Positions 32,300 through 40,219 of a DNA stretch of 40,219 nucleotides are shown one piece after another. Numbering within the stretch: the first letter of the stretch is position 1; every line of letters starts with the position of its first letter. The notes under the pieces were generated by a model. It did not search any database. It was not told the origin of the DNA and was given only the letters and a program-made list of their open reading frames with translations. The position numbers and the translations under genes are program-made. This DNA is from Aggregatilineales bacterium (GTDB lineage Bacteria; Chloroflexota; Anaerolineae; Aggregatilineales; Ch27). The stretch covers positions 1-40,219 of the forward strand of contig JARKOQ010000142.1 in the NCBI GenBank assembly GCA_029976005.1. Direction: 5' to 3'.

Positions 32300-33189
32300 T
32301 TAAGCTTGCGCACCTGGTGCTGGAACATCACCTGGATCTGCAAGCGGCCCAGCCGGATTTCGTCGCCGTCGCGCAACACGCGCACCTCGTGGGCGTGCAG
32401 GCGCTGGCCGTTGATGTAGGTGTGGTTGCTGCTGTCCAGGTCGGTGATCGTGACCGTGTTGTCCTGGTAGCGCAGTTTGGCGTGCATCCGCGACACGCCG
32501 TAATCCCCGGCCTGGAACGGCGACAGGTCGATGTCGGGAAGCTGGCGCGAGTCGGGGGTGCGCCGGCCAACCACCTGCTCCGGCCGGTCACGCAGGGAGA
32601 CCGTGATCGGGCGCTGCGAATTCTGCACGAACAACAGCAGCGTGGTCGACTCGGTGAAATGGGTCTGGCCGACCTGGATCAGCTCCGAATCGGCCGGCTC
32701 CAGGCTGCGTGTCTGGGTGCTGGTTACGTTGAGCACCGCCCCGCAGGAAAAACAGTAAGCGTCCCCCAGGCGGTTGGCCCGCCCGCAGGCCGGGCAGTAG
32801 AAAATCCCCGCGGTTTCAGGCCCAGGCGCCGGCCGGGGCTGCTGGACCGAGGGATGGACCGGCCCATCGGGGTGCAGCCCGCCGGGAGTTGGCGGCCGGG
32901 CAGATGGTTTGGGCAGCCAGTCAGGCTCGTCGGGCGCGTCCAGCGGGGAAGCAAGGGACTCATCGTAGAACACGGCCTGTTTCGCCTCGGCCAGGTACTT
33001 CCCGCCCTCGCGGGCTTCCCAGCTCCGAATCAAGGCGGCCAACTGCTGGCGCGCTTCGCTGTGCAGGCGCTCCAGAATCGGCTTCAGGTAGCCGATCGCG
33101 TCCTGCTGGCTGCGGCCGTTCTGGCGCAGCCGCACGTACTCGGTCAGGATTTCTGTGACTCCGGATGGCCTCGGCTGTGTGGCTCCCAT
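32296..33189 (-). CDS. FHA-domain protein with zinc ribbon
   Basis: A 297-aa cytoplasmic signalling adaptor. The N-terminal 80 residues are helical ([20 protein letters not shown]). A Pro-rich linker leads to a zinc ribbon with [21 protein letters not shown] near 128-148. The C-terminal forkhead-associated domain, which binds phosphothreonine, shows [28 protein letters not shown] and [13 protein letters not shown], including the conserved GR, SRxH and N residues. Such proteins read Ser/Thr kinase signals. No kinase gene is in the window. A -10-like TACAAT lies upstream at 33249-33244 on the minus strand. Confidence 0.9.
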   Translation of the reverse strand: MGATQPRPSGVTEILTEYVRLRQNGRSQQDAIGYLKPILERLHSEARQQLAALIRSWEAREGGKYLAEAKQAVFYDESLASPLDAPDEPDWLPKPSARPPTPGGLHPDGPVHPSVQQPRPAPGPETAGIFYCPACGRANRLGDAYCFSCGAVLNVTSTQTRSLEPADSELIQVGQTHFTESTTLLLFVQNSQRPITVSLRDRPEQVVGRRTPDSRQLPDIDLSPFQAGDYGVSRMHAKLRYQDNTVTITDLDSSNHTYINGQRLHAHEVRVLRDGDEIRLGRLQIQVMFQHQVRKLK

Positions 33190-33315
33190 AAGCTCGTCTC
33201 TGTCTTGGGCGTTGGCCCCTCACGCGCATCTGTATCCAGTCGTATTGTACACCATCGGCCCGCCATGTGCGTTAAAAATCTCCCAAATCTACCCCGCGCC
33301 CGTGCATCCCGCCTT

Positions 33316-33345
33316 TTGCCGCCGGACGGGGCAAGACGGTATAGT
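33316..33345 (+). promoter_or_regulatory. Promoter of the YcgR-type permease operon
   Basis: TTGCCG (33316-33321) and TATAGT (33340-33345) are spaced 18 bp. The leader is about 30 nt with GGAGG at 33372-33376. No copy of the operator at 37127-37151 is present here. Confidence 0.55.
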
Positions 33346-33381
33346 AGGCCCTTTATTGGCGACCCATCCTCGGAGGGAGCC

Positions 33382-34380
33382 TTGAGCCGTTCCATGCTGC
33401 CGCGCCTGCTGATCCTGGCCGCCGGCCTGATCGTCCTGACCCTGGCCATCGCCGCCGCGGGCAGCCCGCAGGTTGTGATCCAGACCTTCAGCACGCGCCT
33501 GCTGGGCATCTTCATCGAAGCCGCGCCGTTCCTGCTGATCGGCACCCTCGTTTCCGGGTTGATCGAAGCCTTCGTCAGCCGGGAGCTGATCGCCCGCCTG
33601 CTGCCGCGCAACACCTTCCTGGCGACCGGCCTGGGCGGGCTGCTGGGTTTTGTTTTTCCTGTGTGCGAATGCGGCGTCGTGCCGGTCGCGCGGCGGCTGC
33701 TGAACAAGGGCCTGCCCGTGCCGGTCGCGGTCAGCTTCCTGCTGGCCGCGCCGATCATGAACCCGATCGTGGTCGCCAGCACCCAGGCCGCCTTCGGCTG
33801 GAGCGCGGTCTTCTGGGGCCGTTTTTTGATCGGCGGCCTGGTCGCGGTGGGAGTCGGGCTGGTGTTCGCCTTCGGCGCGCGCCCGGAGGACGTCCTGCGC
33901 GAACCTGCGCTCCCCGCTCCCAATCCCGGTCTGACCCTGCGCGTCCATCTCCCGGCCCGGCCCTCGGTGGTCGCCCGGCTGCTCCAGGCCGCGCACCTGG
34001 CGACCGGCGAATTCTTCGAGATGGGCCGCTACCTGATCCTCGGCGCGTGCCTGGCGGCGGGGATGCAGACCCTGGTCAGCCAGGACGTGCTGCTGGCCCT
34101 GGGCCGGGGGCCGGTCGTCTCCGTCCTGGTGATGCAGGCCCTGGCCTTCGTGCTGAGCGTCTGCTCGACCGTGGATGCCTTCCTGGCCCTGGCCTTCGCC
34201 GGGACGTTCACCACCGGATCGATCCTGGCCTTCCTGACCTTCGGCCCGATGGTCGACATCAAGAGCACGCTGATGTTCCTGGGCGTCTTCAAGCGGCGCG
34301 TGGTGGTCTACCTGATCCTGCTGCCGCTGCTGATGACCCTGCTGGCCAGCGTATGGCTCAACCTCAACGTCAGCCTGTAA
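33382..34380 (+). CDS. Permease, DUF318/YcgR (YraQ) family
   Basis: A 332-aa inner-membrane protein with eight or so hydrophobic segments. Family marks are [21 protein letters not shown], the cysteine motif [30 protein letters not shown], and a second half with [17 protein letters not shown]-like text and [15 protein letters not shown]. The TTG at 33382 is taken as start because GGAGG lies 5 nt upstream; the ATG at 33394 would be 17 nt away. It is followed 16 nt later by its usual partner, a YcgQ/TIGR03943 protein. The pair is thought to be a transport system, and neighbouring zinc genes here suggest a divalent metal substrate. That substrate is inference. Confidence 0.88.
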   Translation: MSRSMLPRLLILAAGLIVLTLAIAAAGSPQVVIQTFSTRLLGIFIEAAPFLLIGTLVSGLIEAFVSRELIARLLPRNTFLATGLGGLLGFVFPVCECGVVPVARRLLNKGLPVPVAVSFLLAAPIMNPIVVASTQAAFGWSAVFWGRFLIGGLVAVGVGLVFAFGARPEDVLREPALPAPNPGLTLRVHLPARPSVVARLLQAAHLATGEFFEMGRYLILGACLAAGMQTLVSQDVLLALGRGPVVSVLVMQALAFVLSVCSTVDAFLALAFAGTFTTGSILAFLTFGPMVDIKSTLMFLGVFKRRVVVYLILLPLLMTLLASVWLNLNVSL

Positions 34381-34396
34381 GCAGGGAAAGTGCGCC

Positions 34397-35164
34397 ATGT
34401 CCCAACCCAAACCCGACACCCACCCCGACCCCACCCTGCGCGACTGGCTCCAGGCCGCGATCCTGTTCGGCCTGGGGCTGTACTTCGCCTATACCCTGGC
34501 AAGCGGCAGCCTGACCAATTACATCAATGCCCGCTTCGCCTGGCTGGCCGCCTTCGCCGCGCCGGTCTTCCTGATCCTCGGCGGGCTGCACGCCTACCGC
34601 CTGTGGACCCGATCGCCGGAGGAGGACCACGACCAAGAGGATGGGCACGACCACGGCCCGGTGTCCTGGGGCGTGCTGGCGACGGTGGCCCTCCCCCTGC
34701 TCGTTGGCGTGCTGATCCCCTCCCGCCCGCTGGGGGCGGACGCGGTCGACGCCAGCGCCCTGACCGGCGCCGGCCTGATCGGCGGCGGCGATTCGGCCGT
34801 CCTGGAGCGTGACCCGCTCGAATGGACCGTCCTCGACTGGCTGCGCGCCCTCAACGCCAGCAGCGACCTGAGCGCGTTCAACGGGCAGGAGGCCAACCTG
34901 CTCGGCTTCGTCTACCGCAACGACCAGTTCCCGGCGGAGCACTTCATGGTCACCCGCTTCGTGATGAGCTGCTGCGTGGCCGACGCGGCGCCGGTCGCCA
35001 TGCCCGTCCGCTGGCCAGATACCGCCGGCCTGCCCAACAACACCTGGGTGCAGGTCCACGGCGTCTTTCAGTTGGGCGAGTTCGCCGGCAACCTGTTCCC
35101 GATCCTCCAGGCCGACGCGCTGGAAACCGTGCCGGAGCCGGAGCACCCTTACCTGTACCCATGA
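34397..35164 (+). CDS. TIGR03943/YcgQ-family membrane protein, permease partner
   Basis: A 255-aa protein with two to three membrane segments at the N-terminus (AAILFGLGLYFAYTLASGSL, WLAAFAAPVFLILGGLHAY and VLATVALPLLVGVLIP). A short acidic/histidine loop (EEDHDQEDGHDHGP) between the second and third could bind metal. The C-terminal extracytoplasmic domain has LLGFVYRNDQFPAEHFMVTRFVMSCCVADAAP, with the CC pair typical of the family. AGGGAAAG lies upstream. It is coupled to the permease 16 nt upstream and overlaps the next gene by ATGA. The His/Cys content supports a metal-related role. Confidence 0.87.
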   Translation: MSQPKPDTHPDPTLRDWLQAAILFGLGLYFAYTLASGSLTNYINARFAWLAAFAAPVFLILGGLHAYRLWTRSPEEDHDQEDGHDHGPVSWGVLATVALPLLVGVLIPSRPLGADAVDASALTGAGLIGGGDSAVLERDPLEWTVLDWLRALNASSDLSAFNGQEANLLGFVYRNDQFPAEHFMVTRFVMSCCVADAAPVAMPVRWPDTAGLPNNTWVQVHGVFQLGEFAGNLFPILQADALETVPEPEHPYLYP

Positions 35165-36582
35165 TCGAGCGACTGAAAGCCTCCCTGTCTGAACTGTCCC
35201 GCTTCGATTGGATCGCGCTCGGCGTGGCGCTGGCCCTGCTGGGCGCGATCCTGGCCGTGATCCTGCTCGGCGACCACGTCGGCGTGCGCGTGCTGCGTCT
35301 CACGCCCCAGGGTGAGGCCCATACCACGAGCTGGATCACGCTCCAGTTCAGCGAGGACATGGCCCGCGACAGCATCGGAGACAGCCTGCGCCTGGAGCCG
35401 CCGGTCGCGGGGACCATCGATTGGAGTGGCAGCACCCTGATCTTCCGCCCGGCGGAGGCCCTGACTCCGGGAGAAACCTACACGGTCATCCTGGAACCCG
35501 GCGCGGCCAGCCTCTCTGGCCGGACCGTGCAGCACGCGCAGCGCTTCAGCTTCAGCGTGCGCCGCCCGCAGGTCGCCTACCTGGCTCCGGCCAATACCGC
35601 TCCCCAGAACATCTGGATCGCGGACGGGCCGGACCACGCCCGGCAGCTCACCTTCAGCGAAGCCGGCGTCTTCAATTTCGACGCCAGCCCGGATGGCGCC
35701 CGGATCGCCTACGCGGACTACAACCCGGAAACCGACGGCACCGACCTCAAGCTGATCGACTCCGGGGGCGGCGAGCCCCGCCTGCTGCTGGCCTGCCCGG
35801 ACGCCGACTGCACCACCCCGACCTGGAGTCCGGATGGAACCCGGATCGCCTACGAGCGCATCACCCACAACACCGAGCTGAACCTGGGCAGCAGTCCGAC
35901 CCGTGTCTGGCTGCTCAGCCTGAGCGAGTCGGGCGGCGGGACGGTCACCAGCGACCGGCCCCTCTTCAGCGATACCCAGATCATCAGCTCCGGCCCGGTC
36001 TGGTCGCCGGATGGGAGCCGGATCGCGGTCTACGATTCACAGGCGGGCGGCATCCTGATCACGGCCCTTGCCTCCGAAGACCTGCTGTTCATCCCGACCC
36101 GGCAGGGCAGCGTCGGCGCGTTTTCGCCGGACGGCGCGTGGATGGTCTACCCGGACCTGATCCTGGCCGGGGGCGGGACACACACCCGGCTGAGCCTGGC
36201 CAACCTGGACACGCGCCTGATCGAGCCGCTGTACAACGAGGCGCAGCCCTTTGACGACGAGCGCGCCGTCTGGAGCGCCGACGGCCAGACCCTGATCGTC
36301 GCCCGCCGCTACCAGGACGAGCGCTACACCCCCGGCCGCCAGCTTTACCGCGTGGCCGCGACCACGGGTGATTCCAAAGCCCTGCTGGTCGATCCGGCCT
36401 ACTACCACGGCTTCTTCGAGCTGGACCCGTCCGGCAGCCAGATCGTGCTCCAGCGCTTCCGCCAGCCGGGGAGCAGCGCAGCCGGGAATCCGTCTGAACC
36501 GGAAATCTGGGTGTACAATACAGGCGACGAAACGCTGACCCCGATCGCGACCAACGCCTTCCTGCCGCAGTGGGTCCCCTGA
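35161..36582 (+). CDS. Membrane-anchored Ig-like plus TolB-type beta-propeller protein
   Basis: A 473-aa protein exported through one N-terminal membrane segment (WIALGVALALLGAILAVILLG). An Ig-like (Big_5/SbsA-like) domain covers about 40-140 (ITLQFSEDMARDSIGDSLRLEPPVAGTI, then LTPGETYTVILEPGA). A beta-propeller follows, built from repeats such as FDASPDGARIAYADY, PTWSPDGTRIAYERI, PVWSPDGSRIAVYDS, GAFSPDGAWMVYPDL and AVWSADGQTLIVARR, which are TolB/PD40 blades. The ATG overlaps the YcgQ stop as ATGA, so it belongs to the metal operon. It may be a binding or scaffold partner for the permease; no enzymatic residues are evident. Confidence 0.85.
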   Translation: MIERLKASLSELSRFDWIALGVALALLGAILAVILLGDHVGVRVLRLTPQGEAHTTSWITLQFSEDMARDSIGDSLRLEPPVAGTIDWSGSTLIFRPAEALTPGETYTVILEPGAASLSGRTVQHAQRFSFSVRRPQVAYLAPANTAPQNIWIADGPDHARQLTFSEAGVFNFDASPDGARIAYADYNPETDGTDLKLIDSGGGEPRLLLACPDADCTTPTWSPDGTRIAYERITHNTELNLGSSPTRVWLLSLSESGGGTVTSDRPLFSDTQIISSGPVWSPDGSRIAVYDSQAGGILITALASEDLLFIPTRQGSVGAFSPDGAWMVYPDLILAGGGTHTRLSLANLDTRLIEPLYNEAQPFDDERAVWSADGQTLIVARRYQDERYTPGRQLYRVAATTGDSKALLVDPAYYHGFFELDPSGSQIVLQRFRQPGSSAAGNPSEPEIWVYNTGDETLTPIATNAFLPQWVP

Positions 36583-36618
36583 GCGCCCCATGCCGCCCGG
36601 CCAAAGAGAGACTTCATC

Positions 36619-37074
36619 ATGACCGCCCCCATCCAGGACTTCGCCGTCGAACAGCTCCGCAAGCATGGCTACAAGCTCACCCAGGCGCGCTGGGCGGTGA
36701 TCCTGACCCTGGCGGAATCGCCCAGCCCGCTGGCGATCAACGACCTGTACCAGCAGGCGCGCGCCCACGCGCCCGACCTGGGGCTGGTCACGGTCTACCG
36801 CACCCTGGAGATTCTGGACTCGCTCAAGCTGGTGCGCCCGGTGCACCTGATGGAGGATTACCACGGCTACGCCCTCGCCACGCCGGGCCATACCCATCAC
36901 GTCGTGTGCCAGCGCTGCAAGAGCGTGGTGGAAATCGAAGGCTGCGACATCAGCCCCTTCCTGGACCGGGTGCGCGAGGAGACCGGCTTTCACATCACCG
37001 GCCACTGGCTGGAACTGGAAGGCATCTGTCCCAACTGCCGGACGAAGGACTCCGGCCGGGCAGAGCCGGCCTGA
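36619..37074 (+). CDS. zur: Fur-family metal regulator, probably Zur
   Basis: A 151-aa Fur-fold repressor. The winged helix has LRKHGYKLTQARWAVILTLAE and LGLVTVYRTLEILDSLKLV. The regulatory region shows GYALATPGHTHHVVCQRCKSVVEIEG, with the HHVVCxxC motif, and a second CPNC at residues near 139-142. The two CxxC pairs make the structural zinc site. It lies 36 nt after the propeller gene and 110 nt before znuA, whose promoter holds a strong inverted repeat. This context favours Zur (zinc) over Fur, PerR or Nur, but metal identity is inferred. The high zinc form would repress znuA. Confidence 0.85.
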   Translation: MTAPIQDFAVEQLRKHGYKLTQARWAVILTLAESPSPLAINDLYQQARAHAPDLGLVTVYRTLEILDSLKLVRPVHLMEDYHGYALATPGHTHHVVCQRCKSVVEIEGCDISPFLDRVREETGFHITGHWLELEGICPNCRTKDSGRAEPA

Positions 37075-37098
37075 TCCCACCCGCAGGGAAATCCCCTC

Positions 37099-37151
37099 TT
37101 GACTTGCTCGTTTGGGCTGCTACACTCTAAATGAAAAACTTTTTCATTTAG
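37099..37151 (+). promoter_or_regulatory. znuA promoter with 25-bp Zur-type operator
   Basis: TTGACT (37099-37104) and TACACT (37121-37126) are spaced 16 bp. The perfect inverted repeat CTAAATGAAAAA-c-TTTTTCATTTAG fills 37127-37151, starting right after the -10 box and covering the start of transcription. Its size, AT-rich arms and odd centre fit Fur-family boxes, and the upstream gene encodes the likely repressor. An AGGAGG site follows before the ATG at 37185. Confidence 0.88.
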
Positions 37152-37184
37152 ATGTCTGGTCGTTCATATGTCAGGAGGATTGAC

Positions 37185-38324
37185 ATGCCCAAGTGGTTCA
37201 TCGCCCTGCTCGTCGCCGCCCTGGTGACCGGCCCGCGCCCCGCCCCGGCCGCAGCCCAGACGGAACGGCTCCAGGTCGTTGCCAGCTTCAGTATCCTGGC
37301 GGATGTCGCCGCCCACGTCGCCGGGGACGCCGCCGACGTGCGGTCGCTCATGCCGGCCGGTTCCGATCCACACAGTTACACCCCCATCCCGCAAGACCTG
37401 GTCGCGCTGGCCGAGGCTGACGTCGTCTTCGTCGTTGGGGCCAACTTCGAGGAAACCCTGTTCTCCACCATCGCAAACGCCGCGGACGGGATGAACATCG
37501 TCGCGGCGTCGAGCTGCATTGACATCCTGCCGTTTGGCGGCGAAGCCCACGACCACGCTGAAGAAGAGACGCACGACGCCGAGCATTCCGAGCGCGAGGC
37601 GGAGCTGGCCGCGCTGTGCGAAGCGCATCACGCCGAGCTGGCCGCCCTGCACGGGGTCGAAACCGAGCTCCACGCCGATCACGCGCACGTCGAGCCGCTG
37701 GGGACGCTTTACACCCTGGCCTGCGATCATCACGACGAGGAAGAAGCCGCCCAAGGCGAACACACCCACACAGCCGGGAGCTGCGATCCGCACGTGTGGA
37801 CAGACCCGTATAACGGCATGTACTGGGCCATGCTGATCCGCGACACCCTGTCCGCGATGGACCCGGCCAACGCGGAGGTCTACGCCGCCAACACAGCCGC
37901 TTACCTGGCCGCCCTGGACGGGCTGGCCCGCGACGAGCTACGCCCGCTGCTGGAAACCGTCCCGGAAGCCAACCGCAAGCTGGTGACGGCCCACAGCGCT
38001 TTCGGCTACTTCGCCAATGCCTACGGCTTCACCCAGGTCGGGGTGATCATCCCCGGCGGCAGCACCCTGGCCGAGCCAAGCGCGGCCGAAATCGCGGCCC
38101 TGATCACCACCATCCGCGAGCAGGCCGTGCCGGCCATCTTCGCCGAGACCACGGTCAACTCGACCCTGACCGAGCAGATTGCCGCCGAAACCGGGGCGCG
38201 GTTCTACACCCTGTACAGCGGCACGCTCAGCGCGCCGGACGGCCCGGCCGCGACGTACATCGACTATCTGCGCTATAATGCCCGGACGATCGCCGCCGCG
38301 CTGGGAGGCAGCGCATCCGAATAG
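37185..38324 (+). CDS. znuA: Zinc ABC transporter substrate-binding protein ZnuA
   Basis: A 379-aa cluster A-I binding protein. A signal peptide (MPKWFIALLVAALVTGPRPAPAAAQ) precedes the mature protein. Expected metal ligands are His63 in AGSDPHSYTP, a His in CDPHVWTDP, a His in LVTAHSAFGYF, and Glu in IFAETTVNS. A long His/Asp/Glu-rich insertion (about 120-205, e.g. GGEAHDHAEEETHDAEHSE and CDHHDEEEAAQGEHTH) is typical of zinc-specific members and captures or chaperones zinc. The ATG at 37185 follows AGGAGG; the longer frame from 37152 would start inside the operator. It is first in a znuA-kinase-znuC set. The insert is longer than in many homologues and has a second AHHAEL patch. Confidence 0.93.
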   Translation: MPKWFIALLVAALVTGPRPAPAAAQTERLQVVASFSILADVAAHVAGDAADVRSLMPAGSDPHSYTPIPQDLVALAEADVVFVVGANFEETLFSTIANAADGMNIVAASSCIDILPFGGEAHDHAEEETHDAEHSEREAELAALCEAHHAELAALHGVETELHADHAHVEPLGTLYTLACDHHDEEEAAQGEHTHTAGSCDPHVWTDPYNGMYWAMLIRDTLSAMDPANAEVYAANTAAYLAALDGLARDELRPLLETVPEANRKLVTAHSAFGYFANAYGFTQVGVIIPGGSTLAEPSAAEIAALITTIREQAVPAIFAETTVNSTLTEQIAAETGARFYTLYSGTLSAPDGPAATYIDYLRYNARTIAAALGGSASE

Positions 38325-38340
38325 CGCCTCCCACACGGCC

Positions 38341-38372
38341 GGAATGGGACAGCCTGTGGTCCGTCCCATTCC
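38341..38372 (+). repeat. Hairpin between znuA and the kinase gene
   Basis: GGAATGGGAC (38341-38350) pairs perfectly with GTCCCATTCC (38363-38372) around a 12-nt loop. There is no T-tract, so it probably reduces rather than ends transcription, or protects the znuA mRNA end. Confidence 0.5.
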
Positions 38373-38388
38373 CCCAGGGAGTGCGCTC

Positions 38389-38907
38389 ATGCCCGACCTG
38401 ATTTTGTTCAGCGGCCTGCCCGGCTGTGGCAAGACATCCCTGGCACGGGCCGTGGCCCACACCCTGCGCCTGCCCCTCTTCGCCAAGGACCGCTTTCAGC
38501 GTGTCCTGCGCGACGAGGCGCCAGGCGCGCCGCTGACAACCGCCTACCACCTCCTGCTCGACCAGGCGGCGGAGCAATTGAGCCTGGGCCTGGGGGTGGT
38601 GCTGGACGCGGTTTTTCCGCTGCCGGAGTTCCGCCAGGCGGCACGAGACATTGCTTTTCATCAGGGCGCGTCACTGGCCATCATCCAGTGTGTCTGCACG
38701 GATGAACTCCTGTGGCGCGCCCGCGTGGATTCGCGCTCGGAGATCGTCCCCGGCTGGCCGCCGGCGGGCTGGGCCGAGATCGAGCGCCTGCGGCCAATCT
38801 GGCAGCCCTGGCCGCCCGGCACAACCCTGGTGGTGGACGCCGTCCACCCATTCGAGATCAACCTGGCCGCGAGCCTGGCTTATATCGGCGACCCGCGAGA
38901 ACCTTAG
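38389..38907 (+). CDS. P-loop kinase-like protein (COG0645 type)
   Basis: A 172-aa ATP-binding protein. Walker A is SGLPGCGKTSLAR at residues 8-20. A Walker B-like strand GVVLDAVFPL follows near 68-77, then a lid-like basic segment LLWRARVDSRSE and a final strand TTLVVDAVHPFE. The order fits small adenylate-kinase-like enzymes of the AAA_33 group. The substrate is unknown. It lies between znuA and znuC, 16 nt before the latter, which is unusual for a zinc transporter operon. A link to zinc handling can only be guessed. The ATG at 38389 is supported by an AGGGAG site. Confidence 0.8.
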   Translation: MPDLILFSGLPGCGKTSLARAVAHTLRLPLFAKDRFQRVLRDEAPGAPLTTAYHLLLDQAAEQLSLGLGVVLDAVFPLPEFRQAARDIAFHQGASLAIIQCVCTDELLWRARVDSRSEIVPGWPPAGWAEIERLRPIWQPWPPGTTLVVDAVHPFEINLAASLAYIGDPREP

Positions 38908-38923
38908 ACGATCGAGTTGACCC

Positions 38924-39778
38924 ATGAATCTCCAAACCCTGCTGCACCCCTCCGCCCCGGCGGAGATCGCTCCCGACGGCGAAGCCTGCCCGGCCCTGAC
39001 CGTGGAGAATCTGTCGGCGGGCTATCCCGGCAACCGCGAGGCCATGACCGGCGTGAGCTTCGCCGTCCGGCGCGGGGAGCGCGTCGGCGTGCTGGGGCCG
39101 AACGGCGCGGGCAAAAGCACCCTGTTCAAGACCATCGTCGGCCTGATCCCGCACCACACCGGCCACATCTCGATCCACGGCGAGGACTGCCGCACCAGCC
39201 ATAACATGGTCGGCTACGTTCCCCAGCACGAGGCCATCGACTGGCGCTTCCCGGTCTCCGTGCGCGACGTGGTCATGATGGGCCGCCTGCGCCAGATCGG
39301 CTGGTTCCGCTGGGCGGGCCGCCGCGACTGGCTGGCCGTCGACGACGTGCTGGATCGGGTCGGGATGCTGCCTTTCCGCGACCGGCAGATCGGCCAGCTC
39401 AGCGGCGGCCAGAAGCGGCGCGTCTTCATCGCCCGCGCCCTGGCCCAGGAAACCGACGTCCTGCTGCTGGACGAGCCGTTCAGCGGGGTGGACGCCGCCG
39501 CCGAAAGCGAGATCATGGATATGCTCGACCTGCTGCGCCGCGAGCAGGTGAGCGTGATCCTGGCGACGCACGACATGCACATGGCCGGTCAAGCCTTCGA
39601 CCGACTGCTGCTGATCAACCGGACGGTGATCGCCTACGGCCCGCCGCGAGAGGTCTTCACCCCCGATACGCTGAGCCGCGCTTACGGAGGCCGGATCGGG
39701 GTCTTTCGCGACAGCGGGCAGACGATCATCATCACCGACGAGCACGGCTGCCCCGGTCACGATCGCGAGGAGGAGTAG
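38924..39778 (+). CDS. znuC: Zinc/manganese ABC transporter ATP-binding protein ZnuC-like
   Basis: A 284-aa ATPase. After an N-terminal extension of about 25 residues come Walker A GPNGAGKST (near 58-66), a Q-loop in VGYVPQHEAIDWRFPVSV, the signature LSGGQKRR, Walker B VLLLDEPFSGVD, and the switch His in ATHDMH. The text YVPQ followed by D(W)xFPV and MMGR is typical of metal (Mn/Zn/Fe chelate, FamIII) importers. A C-terminal ITDEHGCPGHDREEE tail adds possible metal ligands. It lies downstream of znuA and the kinase gene. The expected membrane subunit ZnuB does not follow; a 321-nt repeat region and a lipid kinase gene do. Confidence 0.9.
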   Translation: MNLQTLLHPSAPAEIAPDGEACPALTVENLSAGYPGNREAMTGVSFAVRRGERVGVLGPNGAGKSTLFKTIVGLIPHHTGHISIHGEDCRTSHNMVGYVPQHEAIDWRFPVSVRDVVMMGRLRQIGWFRWAGRRDWLAVDDVLDRVGMLPFRDRQIGQLSGGQKRRVFIARALAQETDVLLLDEPFSGVDAAAESEIMDMLDLLRREQVSVILATHDMHMAGQAFDRLLLINRTVIAYGPPREVFTPDTLSRAYGGRIGVFRDSGQTIIITDEHGCPGHDREEE

Positions 39779-40072
39779 ACAGTTCACAGTCGACAGCAGA
39801 CAGTCAAGACGGGTCCTATGCTAGACAATTTGGATGGGGGCAAACAGCGGCCAATTCAGGAACTAGCATAAGTGGTGCATCCGACAAGTCAGCATCGCAA
39901 AGAACAGGCATCTGTAGGGGCGGTTCGCGAACCGCCCCGGGCGTCCCGCCCGTCGCCCCTACCCAACCATACCTTCGGGAATTTGCCGGACGAACCAATA
40001 AGGCTCAAGACATCAATTCCGGCCGTCCTATGCTTTTACTGTGAACTGTAACCTGTCCACTGTAAACTAACC
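39779..40072. repeat. Composite non-coding element bounded by heptamer arrays
   Basis: At the left end the heptamer ACAGNNN is repeated four times (39779-39806). At the right end ACTGTNN-type heptamers are repeated about five times (40038-40072). The outer 12 bases ACAGTTCACAGT (39779-39790) and ACTGTGAACTGT (40038-40049) form a perfect inverted repeat. Between them lie a direct repeat GTCCTATGCT (39812 and 40024) and a palindromic element. No gene is visible from 39779 to 40099. Confidence 0.65.
39914..39962. repeat. Interspersed palindromic element GTAGGGGCG...CGCCCCTAC
   Basis: Outer arms GTAGGGGCG (39914-39922) and CGCCCCTAC (39954-39962) enclose a perfect 22-bp palindrome at 39917-39938 (half-site GGGGCGGTTCG) and a smaller GGGCG-tcc-CGCCC hairpin. 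The ends match those of palindromes at 32276-32299. Elements of this look recur in intergenic regions of many bacterial genomes. Confidence 0.7.
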
Positions 40073-40099
40073 TTTGTGCACCTTCAGGGTAGCGTAACC

Positions 40100-40219
40100 A
40101 TGTCCGAATCGCGTTTCGAGCACATCCACGTGATCATCAACCCGGCGGCGGGCGGCAGCATGCCCGTACTCAAGACGCTCAACGGCGTCTTTCAGCCGCG
40201 CGGCGCGCGCTGGAGCGTC
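40100..40219 (+). CDS. Diacylglycerol kinase-like lipid kinase (partial, first 40 residues)
   Basis: The frame opens at ATG 40100 and runs off the window. The start, MSESRFEHIHVIINPAAGGS, contains the NPAAGG motif that marks the DAGK catalytic fold (DgkB/YegS/sphingosine-kinase family), followed by VLKTLNGVF, the expected first helix. Such enzymes phosphorylate diacylglycerol or related lipids at the inner membrane surface with ATP. The proposal rests on one motif and its position, and specificity cannot be judged. No clear ribosome binding site is present. Confidence 0.75.
   Translation, partial: MSESRFEHIHVIINPAAGGSMPVLKTLNGVFQPRGARWSV

Noticed and set aside
37152-37184. Earlier start for znuA
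   Set aside because: It would begin immediately after the operator at the expected transcription start, with no ribosome binding site; the signal peptide begins at 37185 after AGGAGG.

Overview
The window is a GC-rich bacterial chromosomal segment with no rRNA, CRISPR array, transposase, integrase or phage gene. A member of the Chloroflexota (Anaerolineae-like) fits best. This is inferred from style: LysM/CAP secreted proteins with Pro/Thr-rich linkers, a MerR-type HspR next to an HtrA and a zinc-finger-less DnaJ, an ArsR regulator with a DUF2087 tail, an F420-type nitroreductase fold, and heptameric and palindromic interspersed repeats. It is not proven by a marker gene. Promoters are mostly sigma70-like and Shine-Dalgarno sites are common.

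Layout. 1-1295 (minus): ABC-2 exporter pair behind an 18-bp palindromic operator. 1752-2870: an isolated, lower-GC PP-loop enzyme of the N-acetyl-sugar amidotransferase type. 2916-4867: SAM methyltransferase and AcuI-like oxidoreductase. 5267-9262: secreted CAP/LysM protein with a probable leaderless mRNA, a membrane alpha/beta hydrolase and a small STAS-like protein. 9219-21261 (mostly minus): a proteostasis and envelope-stress neighbourhood with ClpC, a secreted duplicated-domain protein, two unrecognised paralogues of about 420 aa, HspR, HtrA, DnaJ and an SPFH protein.

21668-24832: tRNA-Ala(GGC), then an ErcA-like iron-ADH protein whose stop codon overlaps the start of a PAS-PAS histidine kinase. 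25106-28249: a 48-aa protein with its own terminator, then leuS behind a leader containing a 47-aa ORF with a strong ribosome binding site. 28390-31268: an operator-controlled nitroreductase-fold protein, a degenerate Nudix protein, a decayed DUF4258 / YgiT-zinc-finger module and an autoregulated ArsR-DUF2087 gene. 31514-33189: creatininase-family and FHA/zinc-ribbon proteins.

33382-39778 is a metal-homeostasis block: YcgR/YcgQ-type permease pair, Ig/TolB-like protein, a Fur-family regulator (probably Zur), a 25-bp operator sitting at the start of znuA, a small kinase and znuC. No znuB permease is present. The last 440 bases hold a non-coding composite repeat and the start of a diacylglycerol-kinase-like gene.

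The best candidates for undescribed biology are the tandem paralogues beside the HspR stress genes (14436-17048), the leuS leader (25331-25567), the broken toxin-like module (30161-30656), the ErcA-kinase pair, and the composite repeat at 39779-40072.
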